Assembly: GCA_002381805.1 (NCBI GenBank)
Contig: DFXZ01000014.1
Coordinates: 62,001-126,000 of the forward strand
Source of the DNA: Bdellovibrio sp. UBA4095
Lineage (GTDB): Bacteria; Bdellovibrionota; Bdellovibrionia; Bdellovibrionales; Bdellovibrionaceae
DNA: 64,000 nucleotides
Direction of reading: 5' to 3'
Below the pieces are notes generated by a model. The model was given only the letters and a program-made list of their open reading frames with translations, had not been told where the DNA came from and searched no databases. Of this stretch, positions 44,425 to 53,163 are shown piece after piece (the first letter of the stretch is position 1; each line of letters starts with the position of its first letter). Position numbers and translations under genes: made by a program.

Positions 44425-45837
44425 CTATTCCTTTTTTGCTTTCGGTTCTAAAGTGATAATGGAACGCTGACCGGGTTGCGTGTATTTCGCAGCAACTCTC
44501 TGAACGTCATCCACAGTGACCGCCTGATATTTTTCCAGATCAGAGAACAAGCTCTCATAGCTTCCAGTCACAATCTCGTTAACGGCTAAAGCTCGAGCTT
44601 TCCCGTCCATTGTTTTTAGGCTGTCCACCTGATCTTTTAATAACTGAGTCTTAGCTTTTTCCAGTTCTTTATCTGTAACTTTTTGCGAACGGAGTTTATA
44701 GAGTTCATTGAAGAGGACACCTAATGTTCTTTCTTTCCCCAAGCCGGGCTTTAAGTTCACTCCAATTGCGAAAACTCCATGGTCTTTCATTGAATAGTTG
44801 TAGGCATAAGCAGATGTGGCTTCTTGCATATTGTAGACAAGCTTTCGATGAAGACGACTGGAGGTCCCGTTGCCAAGAATATTCGCAGCTAAATCAAGTG
44901 GATACATATCGGGATCTCCAATACGCGGCCCCTGGAAAGCAACAACATAGGATGAATTCTGAACATCTTTTCTTAACAGTGCTGATCTTCCCACTGTTTG
45001 GGGTTTCTCCATTGCATAGTCCCGCCGAGGCACCTCGCGGAAAGGCAATTTACCATAATAGTCTTCAATCATAGACTTAACTTTAGATGTTTTGAAATCA
45101 CCGACGATGACTAAAACTGCATTATTTGGAACGTAGTAAGTGTTATAAAAATAGCGCAACTTATCGACATCATACTGAGCAATATCTGTCATATGCCCGA
45201 TGACTGGCCACTTGTAAGGATGGACCTTGAAAAGCGTGCCCATCATCAATTCTCTAAGAAGCCCCATAGGGTTGTTGTCGACTCGCCAGCGACGTTCCTC
45301 AGCGACAACTTCCTTTTCGCTCTTTAGGTCAGCGGGGTTTAACAAAAGCGAACTCATCCGATCAACTTCCAGATCCATCACCAATTCAAGCTTTGAACTT
45401 GGCAAGTTTTCGTAAAATCCAGTGTAGTCGTTCGACGTAAAGGCATTGTTGGTAATACCATTTTCGTGAATGACTCGATCAAAAGCCTTACCATCATACT
45501 TCTTGGCACCTTTGAACATCATGTGTTCAAGCATGTGAGCCGCGCCAGTAACTCCAGGGTATTCATCCCGAGAACCTACACGATACCAGGTATGATAGCT
45601 GATCATCGGTACGGCATGATCTTCGTGCAACAATACCGTCAGGCCATTTTTTAACGTGAACTTTGTTACTGGTAGAGACAGCTTAACCGGAGCCTGTGGG
45701 GCCCAGCCTTTAATAGCACCGACCGGCTCTTTCTCTTCTCCTAATGTTTTTGGAGTTTGCATTGGCGGGGTCAGAGTCTGGCCAGTTGCTGACAGAGAAA
45801 AGCAAAGACCGACAATCAAGAGAAGTTTCTGTTTCAT
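44425..45837 (-). CDS. M16-family zinc metalloprotease, active subunit
   Basis: The product has 470 residues from the ATG at 45837, which gives a clean signal peptide (MKQKLLLIVGLCFSLSATGQ). The inverted zinc motif HMLEH is at 101-105, with Glu104 as general base. The second half-domain has NSSYVVAFQGPR. It likely degrades peptides or small proteins in the periplasm together with its lipoprotein partner, 3 bases downstream. FliL lies upstream with about 110 bases between. Confidence 0.93.
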   Translation of the reverse strand: MKQKLLLIVGLCFSLSATGQTLTPPMQTPKTLGEEKEPVGAIKGWAPQAPVKLSLPVTKFTLKNGLTVLLHEDHAVPMISYHTWYRVGSRDEYPGVTGAAHMLEHMMFKGAKKYDGKAFDRVIHENGITNNAFTSNDYTGFYENLPSSKLELVMDLEVDRMSSLLLNPADLKSEKEVVAEERRWRVDNNPMGLLRELMMGTLFKVHPYKWPVIGHMTDIAQYDVDKLRYFYNTYYVPNNAVLVIVGDFKTSKVKSMIEDYYGKLPFREVPRRDYAMEKPQTVGRSALLRKDVQNSSYVVAFQGPRIGDPDMYPLDLAANILGNGTSSRLHRKLVYNMQEATSAYAYNYSMKDHGVFAIGVNLKPGLGKERTLGVLFNELYKLRSQKVTDKELEKAKTQLLKDQVDSLKTMDGKARALAVNEIVTGSYESLFSDLEKYQAVTVDDVQRVAAKYTQPGQRSIITLEPKAKKE

Positions 45838-45950
45838 AGCTGCTTCTTTCTTTGGAATATCAATAAGCTTCAGTCTGAAACCTACCGCGATTGATTTCAA
45901 CCACTCCAAAGAGATGCACGACTTAAGGCAGAGGAATTGGTACTAAAGAC

Positions 45951-46463
45951 CTATTGAACAACAAAGTCGGAAAAGAACACGTCCTTGACCACGCCACTGG
46001 TCAGAATGCTATTAACCTCAAAAGCAATTTTATCTTTCAAAAACAGTTTACCTTGTATGCTTTCCAAATTTGCAAAGCTATTATCATTCAGAAGCTTAAC
46101 TATACGGTCTCGCGCCTTGGCTCTATTTCCAGGCTCCATGATTTCTTCAAAACCATCTTTGCCTAACATTTGCAGATTCACTTCCAGACGAATGGTTCTT
46201 TTAGGCTCCCCGCCTAGGTTCACCGTAAACTTGTCCATAGTATAAATAAGTGGGGCCACATCCGCGTCACTGGCCATAGACGAAAGTTCTTCGGCCATCG
46301 CTTCTTCGGTAATCTTTGGATGTGACCATCCAATTGTCGAGGCATAAACCAGATAGGCGCCCACTCCAACAACTGACAAATTAATGACGGCAAAAACAAG
46401 CTGCAGAATTTTACCAACATTCTTAGGTTTACTTGGAGCTTTTTGCTCATTAGCTTCAGCCAT
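45951..46463 (-). CDS. fliL: Flagellar basal body protein FliL
   Basis: The product has 170 residues: a cytoplasmic N-terminus rich in Lys/Pro, one membrane helix (about 17-40), and a periplasmic SPFH-like domain ending VVKDVFFSDFVVQ, the FliL hallmark. It surrounds the stator and helps torque. GAGGG precedes the ATG. It stands away from other flagellar genes here and may be one of several copies. It is divergent from the YkuD-NTF2 gene. Confidence 0.9.
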   Translation of the reverse strand: MAEANEQKAPSKPKNVGKILQLVFAVINLSVVGVGAYLVYASTIGWSHPKITEEAMAEELSSMASDADVAPLIYTMDKFTVNLGGEPKRTIRLEVNLQMLGKDGFEEIMEPGNRAKARDRIVKLLNDNSFANLESIQGKLFLKDKIAFEVNSILTSGVVKDVFFSDFVVQ

Positions 46464-46587
46464 GGATGACCCTCTTCATGTCAAAACTATCGGTGAATCG
46501 GGCCAAGGTCTTAACGCCACTGCATCGAAAAAACAAAACTATATCTATCAAGAAGCGTCTAAGATTTGGACAGCTCTAGACCATAAC

Positions 46588-46618
46588 TTGACAAGTTCAA
46601 GTCTACTTAGCGCATAAT
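46588..46618 (+). promoter_or_regulatory. Promoter of the YkuD-NTF2 gene, possibly leaderless
   Basis: A perfect TTGACA (46588-46593), a 19-base spacer and CATAAT (46613-46618, 5 of 6) end six bases before the ATG at 46625. Transcription would start at or next to the ATG, and no Shine-Dalgarno is present. Confidence 0.5.
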
Positions 46619-46624
46619 AGATTT

Positions 46625-47629
46625 ATGAGACGTTTTCTCGCGGGCTGCGCTATATCTTTTTTCGTTCTGCCATCTTTGGCAGATAGTACATCTTTAAAGT
46701 CATCTCAGATTGAGAACCACGAGTTGCTCCCAGCTCCACTTCTACAAATTTCAGAAACGGAAGCCTTTTCTCGCTATGTCCTTCTTGTCGACAAAGAAAA
46801 ACGCAAGCTTTCAGTTTTTGAACGTAACGGTGAAAAGATCAAAAAGATCGAAGAATATCCTGCAGATATTGGCAAGAACGGTGGCAATAAAACAAAACGA
46901 GACGATCACAAAACTCCTGAAGGCATTTACTTCCTAGGGGAAAAGCTTACTCAGCCTGCCATCCCGTTCAGTCTCTATGGAGCACTTGCCTTCACTACTG
47001 ACTACCCAAATATTTTTGACAAGCGAGAAAACAAAACAGGTTCAGGAATTTGGTTGCATGCGGTTCCAGACGAAACACCATTAACTCGGGGATCTCGCGG
47101 ATGCGTCGTTGTTCGAAACGAAGTGATTAAGAAACTGGATGAATATGTAAAACTAGGAGAAACTCCTATTTTAATTTTCGACCAAGTTAATTACATCGCC
47201 AAGGAGGAGCACGAAAAACGCCGACAGGAGTTAAATTCCTTTATCGAAAACTGGCGTCTCTCGTGGGAAAAGCAAGACATTGACCAATATATGTCTTTCT
47301 ATGATCCCGGCTTTAAAGCTCCGGGCGGCTATAACTTCCGCACCTGGAAGAACCATAAAAACAATCTGAAATCGAAATATGATTTTATCAAAGTTCACTT
47401 CTCACAGCCTTATATCGTTCAACATAACGACCAGCTTGTAGTTAAAGCTTTGCAGCGTTACGAATCGGACAAGCATGTCGACTATGGTGTTAAAACGATT
47501 TATGCCCTTAGAGAAGGAAGCTCATTCAAAATTATTCGTGAAGAATGGGCTCCATTTAGTGAAAAGGCCGTCGCGGCCGCAATTGCGCAGACAAACGATA
47601 TTCGAACGCCTTCTCAATCCAAACAATAA
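46625..47629 (+). CDS. YkuD-family L,D-carboxypeptidase/transpeptidase with NTF2 domain
   Basis: The product has 334 residues and a signal peptide ending near LAD. The YkuD domain (about 50-195) has His145 (IWLHAVP) and the catalytic Cys160 in RGSRGC. A C-terminal NTF2-like domain covers about 205-320. This architecture and the nearly identical Cys position match, as I recall it, the Bdellovibrio enzyme Bd1075, an L,D-carboxypeptidase that trims tetrapeptides to tripeptides and makes the cell curved, and also Csd6/Pgp2 of epsilonproteobacteria. Carboxypeptidase over cross-linking is therefore favoured, but it is not proven. A strong terminator follows. Confidence 0.88.
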   Translation: MRRFLAGCAISFFVLPSLADSTSLKSSQIENHELLPAPLLQISETEAFSRYVLLVDKEKRKLSVFERNGEKIKKIEEYPADIGKNGGNKTKRDDHKTPEGIYFLGEKLTQPAIPFSLYGALAFTTDYPNIFDKRENKTGSGIWLHAVPDETPLTRGSRGCVVVRNEVIKKLDEYVKLGETPILIFDQVNYIAKEEHEKRRQELNSFIENWRLSWEKQDIDQYMSFYDPGFKAPGGYNFRTWKNHKNNLKSKYDFIKVHFSQPYIVQHNDQLVVKALQRYESDKHVDYGVKTIYALREGSSFKIIREEWAPFSEKAVAAAIAQTNDIRTPSQSKQ

Positions 47630-47630
47630 A

Positions 47631-47664
47631 AAAAGCCTGCAGTACTATGCAGGCTTTCGTTTTT
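47631..47664 (+). terminator. Intrinsic terminator of the YkuD-NTF2 gene
   Basis: A ten-base perfect stem (AAAGCCTGCA / TGCAGGCTTT) with a GTACTA loop is followed by CG and five T. The preceding A-run lets it work toward the minus strand too. Confidence 0.85.
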
Positions 47665-47687
47665 CAGCATCTTAACAAGCGCTGATC

Positions 47688-47876
47688 TTAGTGCGACTCT
47701 TCTGATGATGAAGAATTCTTTCCATCAATTGTGAAAGTTTCCGTGTTGCTAGCGAGATCTGGAAGCTGTTCTAGATACTTTTTTAAGTCCTCTGATGAAA
47801 CTTCCCCAACTGACAGATTTCTTTCCGTCAAGCGCTTGTCCCATTTCAAATTTTTGTTCGCTTTAGCTAAAGACAT
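47688..47876 (-). CDS. Small hypothetical protein downstream of the rhomboid gene
   Basis: The product has 62 residues from the ATG at 47876, preceded by AAGGGGG at 5 bases, a very strong site. An upstream in-frame start would overlap the rhomboid gene and lacks such a site. It is hydrophilic, Lys-rich at the start and Ser/Glu-rich at the end, with no signal or membrane segment. The family is unknown. The strong ribosome site is the main reason to call it real. Confidence 0.55.
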   Translation of the reverse strand: MSLAKANKNLKWDKRLTERNLSVGEVSSEDLKKYLEQLPDLASNTETFTIDGKNSSSSEESH

Positions 47877-47950
47877 TCGGCCCCCTTCAATTAAGACTTC
47901 GAAACAATATACCGACACACTCAAAAAGTCCAGACCCGAATCGGGTCGCC

Positions 47951-48697
47951 TCAATGCCAATATTTTGGTGGCTTTTCGTCTTTTTCATTATCCACAACCA
48001 GGCGAAGATTTCGCCCCGTTCGCTTGTTCTTCTTTTTCCAAGAGTTCCGATCGTTCCACTCTTTAATTTTGAGTGTGATATAACCAGCAACCAAACCACC
48101 CAGGTGGGCTAAATAGGCTACCTCGCCACCACTAGCGCTAGAAGACATCATTGAAGCAACTTGAACGGCCCCCATAATGGCCACGAAAACCTTGGTTTTC
48201 ATCGGAAAAAGCATGAAGAAGTATATGACGCGTTCTCCAAAGATAATCCCTTGAGCTAAAAGCAAACCGAAAATTGCACCCGACGCCCCTACAACCGGAA
48301 CGATAAGACCGGTTTGCGCGCCTGTAACTAGCGAGTAGGTCCACATTCCAAGGCAATAGAGTATGGCGGCACCAATCCCGGAAGCGAAATAATAGACCAG
48401 GAAAAACTTGGTTCCCCAGCGCTGCTCAAGCTCCGCTCCGAAAAACCACAGCATCAGCATATTAAACAGAATGTGGGTAATCTGCATCGAATGCAGAAAC
48501 ATGTAGGTCACTAATTGCCAAATCTGAAAATCAAAAAGCACTCGACCGGGAAACAATCCAAATAACCCCGTGAGTGGTAATCTCAAAAATCCCTCAAGGA
48601 TCACTTGTCCTACAAACCAAATGGCAACATTGGCAATGAGCAGCCATTTCACTGCGGGAGTCATCGGAGCTGTGGCAAAACTAACACTTCTATTCAT
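47951..48697 (-). CDS. Rhomboid-family intramembrane serine protease
   Basis: The product has 248 residues and six to seven membrane helices. Catalytic Ser139 is in GASGAIFG and His198 in AHLGG, and the conserved HILFNM and WGTKFF loops are present. A basic cytoplasmic tail (KKKNKRTGRNLR) follows. It cleaves membrane proteins within the bilayer; substrates are unknown. Its start overlaps the HIT gene stop as ATGA. Confidence 0.93.
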   Translation of the reverse strand: MNRSVSFATAPMTPAVKWLLIANVAIWFVGQVILEGFLRLPLTGLFGLFPGRVLFDFQIWQLVTYMFLHSMQITHILFNMLMLWFFGAELEQRWGTKFFLVYYFASGIGAAILYCLGMWTYSLVTGAQTGLIVPVVGASGAIFGLLLAQGIIFGERVIYFFMLFPMKTKVFVAIMGAVQVASMMSSSASGGEVAYLAHLGGLVAGYITLKIKEWNDRNSWKKKNKRTGRNLRLVVDNEKDEKPPKYWH

Positions 48698-49290
48698 AAC
48701 TTCTTAAAATACCCCATAAGTTTTTCGTAGGTCTGATCAAGGTTCTCCACCAGGACCTTTGTCTCGGCTATCAATGGGAAGAAATTCAGATCACCCGACC
48801 AGCGTGGAATAATGTGGTAATGCAGATGTTCCGGTATCCCAGCTCCGGCGACAGAACCGTGATTTAATCCCAAGTTGATTCCACCGGGTTCATAGATTTC
48901 GGTCAAAGCTTTCATGGTTTTCCGGACCGTCTCTTGCAAATCAACATACTCGGCATCACTTAGACTTAAAAGGTCTCCGCAATGCCTAAGCGGTAAAACC
49001 AATACATGCCCGGTATTATAAGGGAACTTATTTAGGATGACCATAGAGTGGTTCGACTTATAAACGCAGAGAGTGTCAAAAGAAGGTTCTTCCTTAGTTG
49101 CCCGACAAAAAACACAACCCTTTTCTTTAATCAGCTTACGAACATACTTTAATCTATCTGGTCTAAAGAGGACATCTCTTTCCAGGGGCCATATTTGCTC
49201 GCCAATTTTAATTAGGGACGTGGAGGCGACGGAAGATCTCTTTGTTCCGCTTCGTTTTTTTGAAGTTTTCTTTTGAGCCTTTTTTGCCAT
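48694..49290 (-). CDS. HIT-family nucleotide hydrolase or phosphorylase
   Basis: The product has 198 residues from the ATG at 49290, with GGAGGA 10 bases upstream; a TTG at 49317 would overlap sppA and is less likely. The HIT triad HLHYHIIP holds His155, 157 and 159. CVFC (about 59-62) and a His near 104 suggest a structural zinc as in Ap4A phosphorylase-type HIT proteins. The first 25 residues are Lys/Ser-rich and look disordered. The gene sits between sppA and the rhomboid gene. Confidence 0.9.
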   Translation of the reverse strand: MAKKAQKKTSKKRSGTKRSSVASTSLIKIGEQIWPLERDVLFRPDRLKYVRKLIKEKGCVFCRATKEEPSFDTLCVYKSNHSMVILNKFPYNTGHVLVLPLRHCGDLLSLSDAEYVDLQETVRKTMKALTEIYEPGGINLGLNHGSVAGAGIPEHLHYHIIPRWSGDLNFFPLIAETKVLVENLDQTYEKLMGYFKKL

Positions 49291-49307
49291 TTCGCCCAGT
49301 TCCTCCG

Positions 49308-50279
49308 CTATTCCCAAACACCAGGCATTAAATAAAGAGGTTGGTTCAAATATTCCGTGCGCATAAGGAATTTCAACGCTTCTTGAACTCCGGCAGACTT
49401 AATACCTTGTGTCTTTAAAAGGTCTGCATATTCCACAAGTGAGTTTACGTCATCATCACCATCGTCACCACCCAAGTCAAAAATACTCATCTTCTTTTTT
49501 GGAATCTCGAAGACTTCATAATCCTGTCCCAGCTGAGCTATTTCCGCTGCCATTTTAACGGCATCTTCATAATAACCCACTTGGTCGGCAAAACCCAACT
49601 TGACTGCGGAAGCTCCTGTGAAGACCCGGCCGTCAGCGTATTCCTTGACGATTTCCCCTGATAGGTTTCGCTCTTTCATAACTGTCTCTTTGAACTGTGA
49701 ATACACTTCGTCGATCATAGATTGGAACAAAGCTTTCTCATCATCCCGCATAGGTCGATACTCGGCTCCTGAGTCTTTAAAGCGACCCGACGTGATTGAA
49801 TAGCGAGAGATTTTCGCCCAATCATAAAGCTTTTCAAGATTCGCGAACTGCATGATCACTCCAATGGAGCCCACCAATGAACCCGGCGCCACAATAATTT
49901 TATCGCAAGCAACCGCAGAGTAATATGCACCGCTTGCCATTATTCCAGTCGATACACAAATGACAGGTTTTTTGAACTCTTCACGCACACGCTTAAGTTC
50001 CGCAAAAATTTCTTGTGACGGTCCGACCGCTCCCCCCGGAGAGTCAATAACCACAAGCAAAGCCTTAACTTTACGTTCTTCACGATACTTTTTGATATTC
50101 TTAAGAAACTTCTTGCCGTTGAGAATCGGACCGTTGAGGTCCAAATGCAGAATAGTGTTATTCGATGAGACTTTCTTTTCCGCTTCTCCGAAGAAACTGC
50201 CGCTCATCTTCAACAAGGCGCCAATTCCAAAAAAGACCAGCAAAACGATTACGGTTTTCTTTAAAAAACTGCCCTTCAT
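49308..50279 (-). CDS. sppA: Signal peptide peptidase SppA
   Basis: The product has 323 residues and one N-terminal membrane helix (about 8-25). Ser116 (MASGAYYSA) and Lys168 (SGRFKDSG) form the Ser/Lys dyad of SppA-type proteases, and DSPGG is at 79-83. Single-domain SppA forms oligomers that cut leftover signal peptides in the membrane. GGAG lies 6 bases before the ATG. The acidic GGDDGDDD stretch near 270 is a local oddity. It is the first gene after the rpsA terminator. Confidence 0.93.
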   Translation of the reverse strand: MKGSFLKKTVIVLLVFFGIGALLKMSGSFFGEAEKKVSSNNTILHLDLNGPILNGKKFLKNIKKYREERKVKALLVVIDSPGGAVGPSQEIFAELKRVREEFKKPVICVSTGIMASGAYYSAVACDKIIVAPGSLVGSIGVIMQFANLEKLYDWAKISRYSITSGRFKDSGAEYRPMRDDEKALFQSMIDEVYSQFKETVMKERNLSGEIVKEYADGRVFTGASAVKLGFADQVGYYEDAVKMAAEIAQLGQDYEVFEIPKKKMSIFDLGGDDGDDDVNSLVEYADLLKTQGIKSAGVQEALKFLMRTEYLNQPLYLMPGVWE

Positions 50280-50323
50280 ATACTACTCCGGACTGCGTGT
50301 GGGTTAGGATGAACCCCTAGAAT

Positions 50324-50357
50324 AAAAAAAGGGGAACCCTGTTAGGCTCCCCTTTTT
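50324..50357 (-). terminator. Intrinsic terminator of rpsA
   Basis: On the minus strand AAAAAGGGGA pairs with TCCCCTTTTT, with one mismatch before two more GC pairs, followed by a run of seven T. It separates rpsA from sppA. Confidence 0.88.
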
Positions 50358-50430
50358 CGACTCTACAGTCAACGCACCGAGCGTAGGTTGTTGGCTGCAA
50401 CGCAGCCAAGCAAACTAGGCATCAATACTA

Positions 50431-52230
50431 TTACTGAGGCTTGTCAGTCTTAACACCTTTCAAAGCTTCACCAAAGATGTCGCCGAAAGTAGACTTAGAA
50501 GTCGCAGTCGCTTTTTTCACATAGTCGTCAACGTCCGCTTTTGATTCGCGAAGCTTAACAAGCTTAGAAGAAAGACCGATCTTACGAGCATCTTTGTCGA
50601 TAGAGATTACTTCTGCTTTAACAGACTCACCCGGCTTTACAAAGTCTTCAACAGTGTTGATTTTGTCTGTTGTTAACTCAGAAATGTGGATCAAGCCTTC
50701 GATATCAGACTCAAGCTCTACGAAAGCACCGAAGTCAGCTGTCTTCGTTACTTTAACGTCGTGCTGAGTACCGATAGCGTACTTAGCTTCAATGTTCGAC
50801 CAAGGATCAGATTCAAGCTGCTTAATACCCAAAGAGAATCTTTCGTTCTCGATATCAACGCCCAAAACAACCGCGCGAACTTTTTGGCCTTTAGTGTACA
50901 TTTCATTAGGATGATTTACGCGCTTAGTCCAAGAGAAGTCAGAGATGTGAACCAAACCGTCGATGCCTTCTTCGATGCCGATGAAGATACCGAAGTCAGT
51001 AACAGACTTCACTTCGCCTTCGATGATTGTACCAGGAGCATAAGACTCTTTCAGCTCAATCCAAGGATTTTGCTGAAGTTGCTTCATACCCAAGCTGATG
51101 CGGCGGTTTTCAGTGTCTACTTCAAGAACAACCACTTCAACTTCTTGGTCTACAGTCACAACTTGAGAAGGATGTTTTACACGCTTTGTCCAAGACATTT
51201 CAGAAACGTGGATCAAACCTTCAATGCCTTCGCCAAGCTCAATGAATGCACCGTATTCAGCCAAAGATACAACTTTGCCTTTAAGCTTAGTACCTGGAGG
51301 ATAAGAAGCTTTAACAGATTCCCAAGGATCTGTAGAAAGTTGCTTCATGCCCAAAGATACCCGTTCTTTTTCCTTATCGTACTTAAGAACTTTTACTTGG
51401 ATTTCGTCGCCAACATTCAACATTTCTGAAGGATGTTTTACGCGGCCCCAAGACATATCCGTGATGTGTAACAATCCGTCCATGCCACCAAGGTCGATGA
51501 ATGCACCGTAGTCAGTGATGTTTTTAACAACACCCGTAACCACAGAACCTTCAGCCATAGTGTCCAGAGTTTGTGAGCGAAGACTGTCACGCTCTTCTTC
51601 AAGAAGCGCACGGCGAGAAAGAACAATGTTGCCACGCTTTTTGTTGAATTTGATAACTTTGAATTTGAACTTTTTGCCAAGGTAAACGTCCATGTTGCGA
51701 ACAGGGCGTAGATCGATTTGTGATCCAGGCAAGAATGCTTTTACGCCGATATCAACGCTCAAGCCGCCTTTAACTTTAGCAACAACAGTACCTTCGATAA
51801 CTTCTTCGTTCTCAGCTGCTTTAGAAATATCAGTCCATGCACGAAGCATGTCAGCTTTGTCTTTAGAAAGTACGATCATACCGTTTTCGTTTTCGATACG
51901 GTCGATAAGAACTTCTACTTTGTCTCCAGCTTTAACTTCACGAACACCGTCAACAATACGGAATTCATTAATAGCGATCAAACCTTCAGACTTGTAGTTG
52001 ATGTCCACAAGAACATAGTCAGATTGAACTTCGACTACTGAACCTGTTACAACGTCGCCGACTTTGAAGTCTTGCTCTTTCATGGACGCTTCGAAAAGTT
52101 TATCGAAGTCGTTTTTTTCAGCTTTAGCACCGTAAATGCCAGGATTCGCTGGAACCTTTGCGTCTTCCGCATCCAAGAAAGCTAGAACTTTCTGTTTCTC
52201 AAGTTCGGCCTTGTTTAATTGTTTTGTCAT
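50431..52230 (-). CDS. rpsA: Ribosomal protein S1
   Basis: The product has 599 residues with six S1 (OB-fold) repeats from about residue 55 to 560, each marked by G-x-V-x-x-V, a DYGAFI or DFGIFI strand and GLIH/GLVH. The N-terminal 50 residues are the charged ribosome-binding part. It brings mRNA to the 30S subunit. A GGGAGG lies 15 bases before the ATG, too far for normal pairing, which recalls the weak initiation region of E. coli rpsA that lets S1 control its own synthesis. A hairpin (TTCGCC / GGCGAA) lies about 60 bases upstream. Confidence 0.97.
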   Translation of the reverse strand: MTKQLNKAELEKQKVLAFLDAEDAKVPANPGIYGAKAEKNDFDKLFEASMKEQDFKVGDVVTGSVVEVQSDYVLVDINYKSEGLIAINEFRIVDGVREVKAGDKVEVLIDRIENENGMIVLSKDKADMLRAWTDISKAAENEEVIEGTVVAKVKGGLSVDIGVKAFLPGSQIDLRPVRNMDVYLGKKFKFKVIKFNKKRGNIVLSRRALLEEERDSLRSQTLDTMAEGSVVTGVVKNITDYGAFIDLGGMDGLLHITDMSWGRVKHPSEMLNVGDEIQVKVLKYDKEKERVSLGMKQLSTDPWESVKASYPPGTKLKGKVVSLAEYGAFIELGEGIEGLIHVSEMSWTKRVKHPSQVVTVDQEVEVVVLEVDTENRRISLGMKQLQQNPWIELKESYAPGTIIEGEVKSVTDFGIFIGIEEGIDGLVHISDFSWTKRVNHPNEMYTKGQKVRAVVLGVDIENERFSLGIKQLESDPWSNIEAKYAIGTQHDVKVTKTADFGAFVELESDIEGLIHISELTTDKINTVEDFVKPGESVKAEVISIDKDARKIGLSSKLVKLRESKADVDDYVKKATATSKSTFGDIFGEALKGVKTDKPQ

Positions 52231-52290
52231 ATCGATTTTTTATAACCTCCCACGTAGTAAGACCTCTTGGATCCTACCCGTTAACCTTTC

Positions 52291-52305
52291 TTCGCCTTTG
52301 GCGAA
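52291..52305 (-). promoter_or_regulatory. Leader hairpin upstream of rpsA
   Basis: A six-base perfect stem (TTCGCC / GGCGAA, loop of three) lies in the rpsA leader, about 61-75 bases before the ATG. It could contribute to translational self-control by S1; no direct proof. Confidence 0.35.
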
Positions 52306-52410
52306 CCACTGGTTTAGCGAGCTAAGGGGTCGAAAGTCAAAGGTTTTACGCACCAAGACAGGCATTTCATGGTCTGGTTTTTAGAAGAAGGCCACGAGGA
52401 GGCGCATAGA

Positions 52411-52442
52411 ATGCTCAGCTCGAATGTATAAGAGCTGAGCAT
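52411..52442 (-). terminator. Hairpin after cmk, possible weak terminator
   Basis: An 11-base perfect stem (ATGCTCAGCTC / GAGCTGAGCAT) with a 10-base loop lies 18 bases after the cmk stop. The sequence after it on the minus strand (TCTATGCG) has few T, so it may attenuate or mark RNA processing and not end transcription fully. Confidence 0.45.
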
Positions 52443-52459
52443 GAATTTTATCAGATTAT

Positions 52460-53113
52460 CTAAATTCTCTTCTGAACGTATTCGACCACACGGTCGACCA
52501 CTTCATTCAGACTGAGCTCCGTAGAATCTAAAACCAATGCATCTGTAGGTATTGCCATTGGAGCCACCTTACGGGTGGAATCTTGATGATCGCGCTGCTT
52601 TTGAGCTTTAACCATATCACCCTGGTTAAGCCCCAGCTCAGCGGCACGACGAGCGGCTCGGTGTTCACTGGAAGCCGTCAGGTAAACCTTGGCCTGTGCC
52701 GTTGGAAAAACGACCGTGCCACAATCGCGCCCTTCGGCAACCAAGCCATCTGGCCCTTGACTGCAGTTCCTCTGAGCTTCCAAGAGGGCTTTGCGAACTT
52801 CTGGATAGTGACTGACTTTGCTTGCGTAATTCCCGACATCTTCGTGAGCGATTAGATCCGTCACGTCTTGATCTTTAAAAAAGACATGCGTGCGTTCGTC
52901 ATCCATCTTCACACGCCACACAGGATTGTGAGTCAGCTCCGCCAACGCGGCGACATCATTCAAATCGATTTTTAGCTGAAGAGCTGCATAGGCCAGTCCC
53001 CGATAGAATGCTCCTGTCGAAACCCACTGCCAACCCAGCCGGCGAGCCAATTCTCGACTGACCGAGGATTTTCCTGAAGCTGCAGGTCCATCTATCGTCA
53101 CTACCATTCCCAT
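52460..53113 (-). CDS. cmk: Cytidylate kinase
   Basis: The product has 217 residues with the P-loop GPAASGKSS (9-17), STGAFYRG, and the EGRDCGTVVFPTA segment that binds CMP. The end has RRAAELGLNQGD, the lid. It makes CDP/dCDP from CMP/dCMP. It precedes rpsA, the order known from many proteobacteria. hisC lies 50 bases upstream. Confidence 0.95.
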   Translation of the reverse strand: MGMVVTIDGPAASGKSSVSRELARRLGWQWVSTGAFYRGLAYAALQLKIDLNDVAALAELTHNPVWRVKMDDERTHVFFKDQDVTDLIAHEDVGNYASKVSHYPEVRKALLEAQRNCSQGPDGLVAEGRDCGTVVFPTAQAKVYLTASSEHRAARRAAELGLNQGDMVKAQKQRDHQDSTRKVAPMAIPTDALVLDSTELSLNEVVDRVVEYVQKRI

Positions 53114-53163
53114 AATTCTCCCTAAGAACTTATCTACAGCAATCTGCTTTTATGCAGGCAAAC

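Noticed and set aside
46384..46617. A 77-codon plus-strand frame with a signal-peptide-like start before the YkuD gene
   Set aside because: Its hydrophobic start is the mirror of the fliL N-terminus, and its end overlaps the YkuD promoter; no ribosome site.
50686..51429. A 247-codon open frame on the plus strand opposite rpsA
   Set aside because: It is entirely antisense to the S1 repeats, has no ribosome site and shows repeating composition mirrored from the S1 domains.
50431..52230. Repeated sequence blocks in rpsA as a DNA repeat or recombination site
   Set aside because: They are the six homologous S1 domains of one protein and not a separate repeat element.
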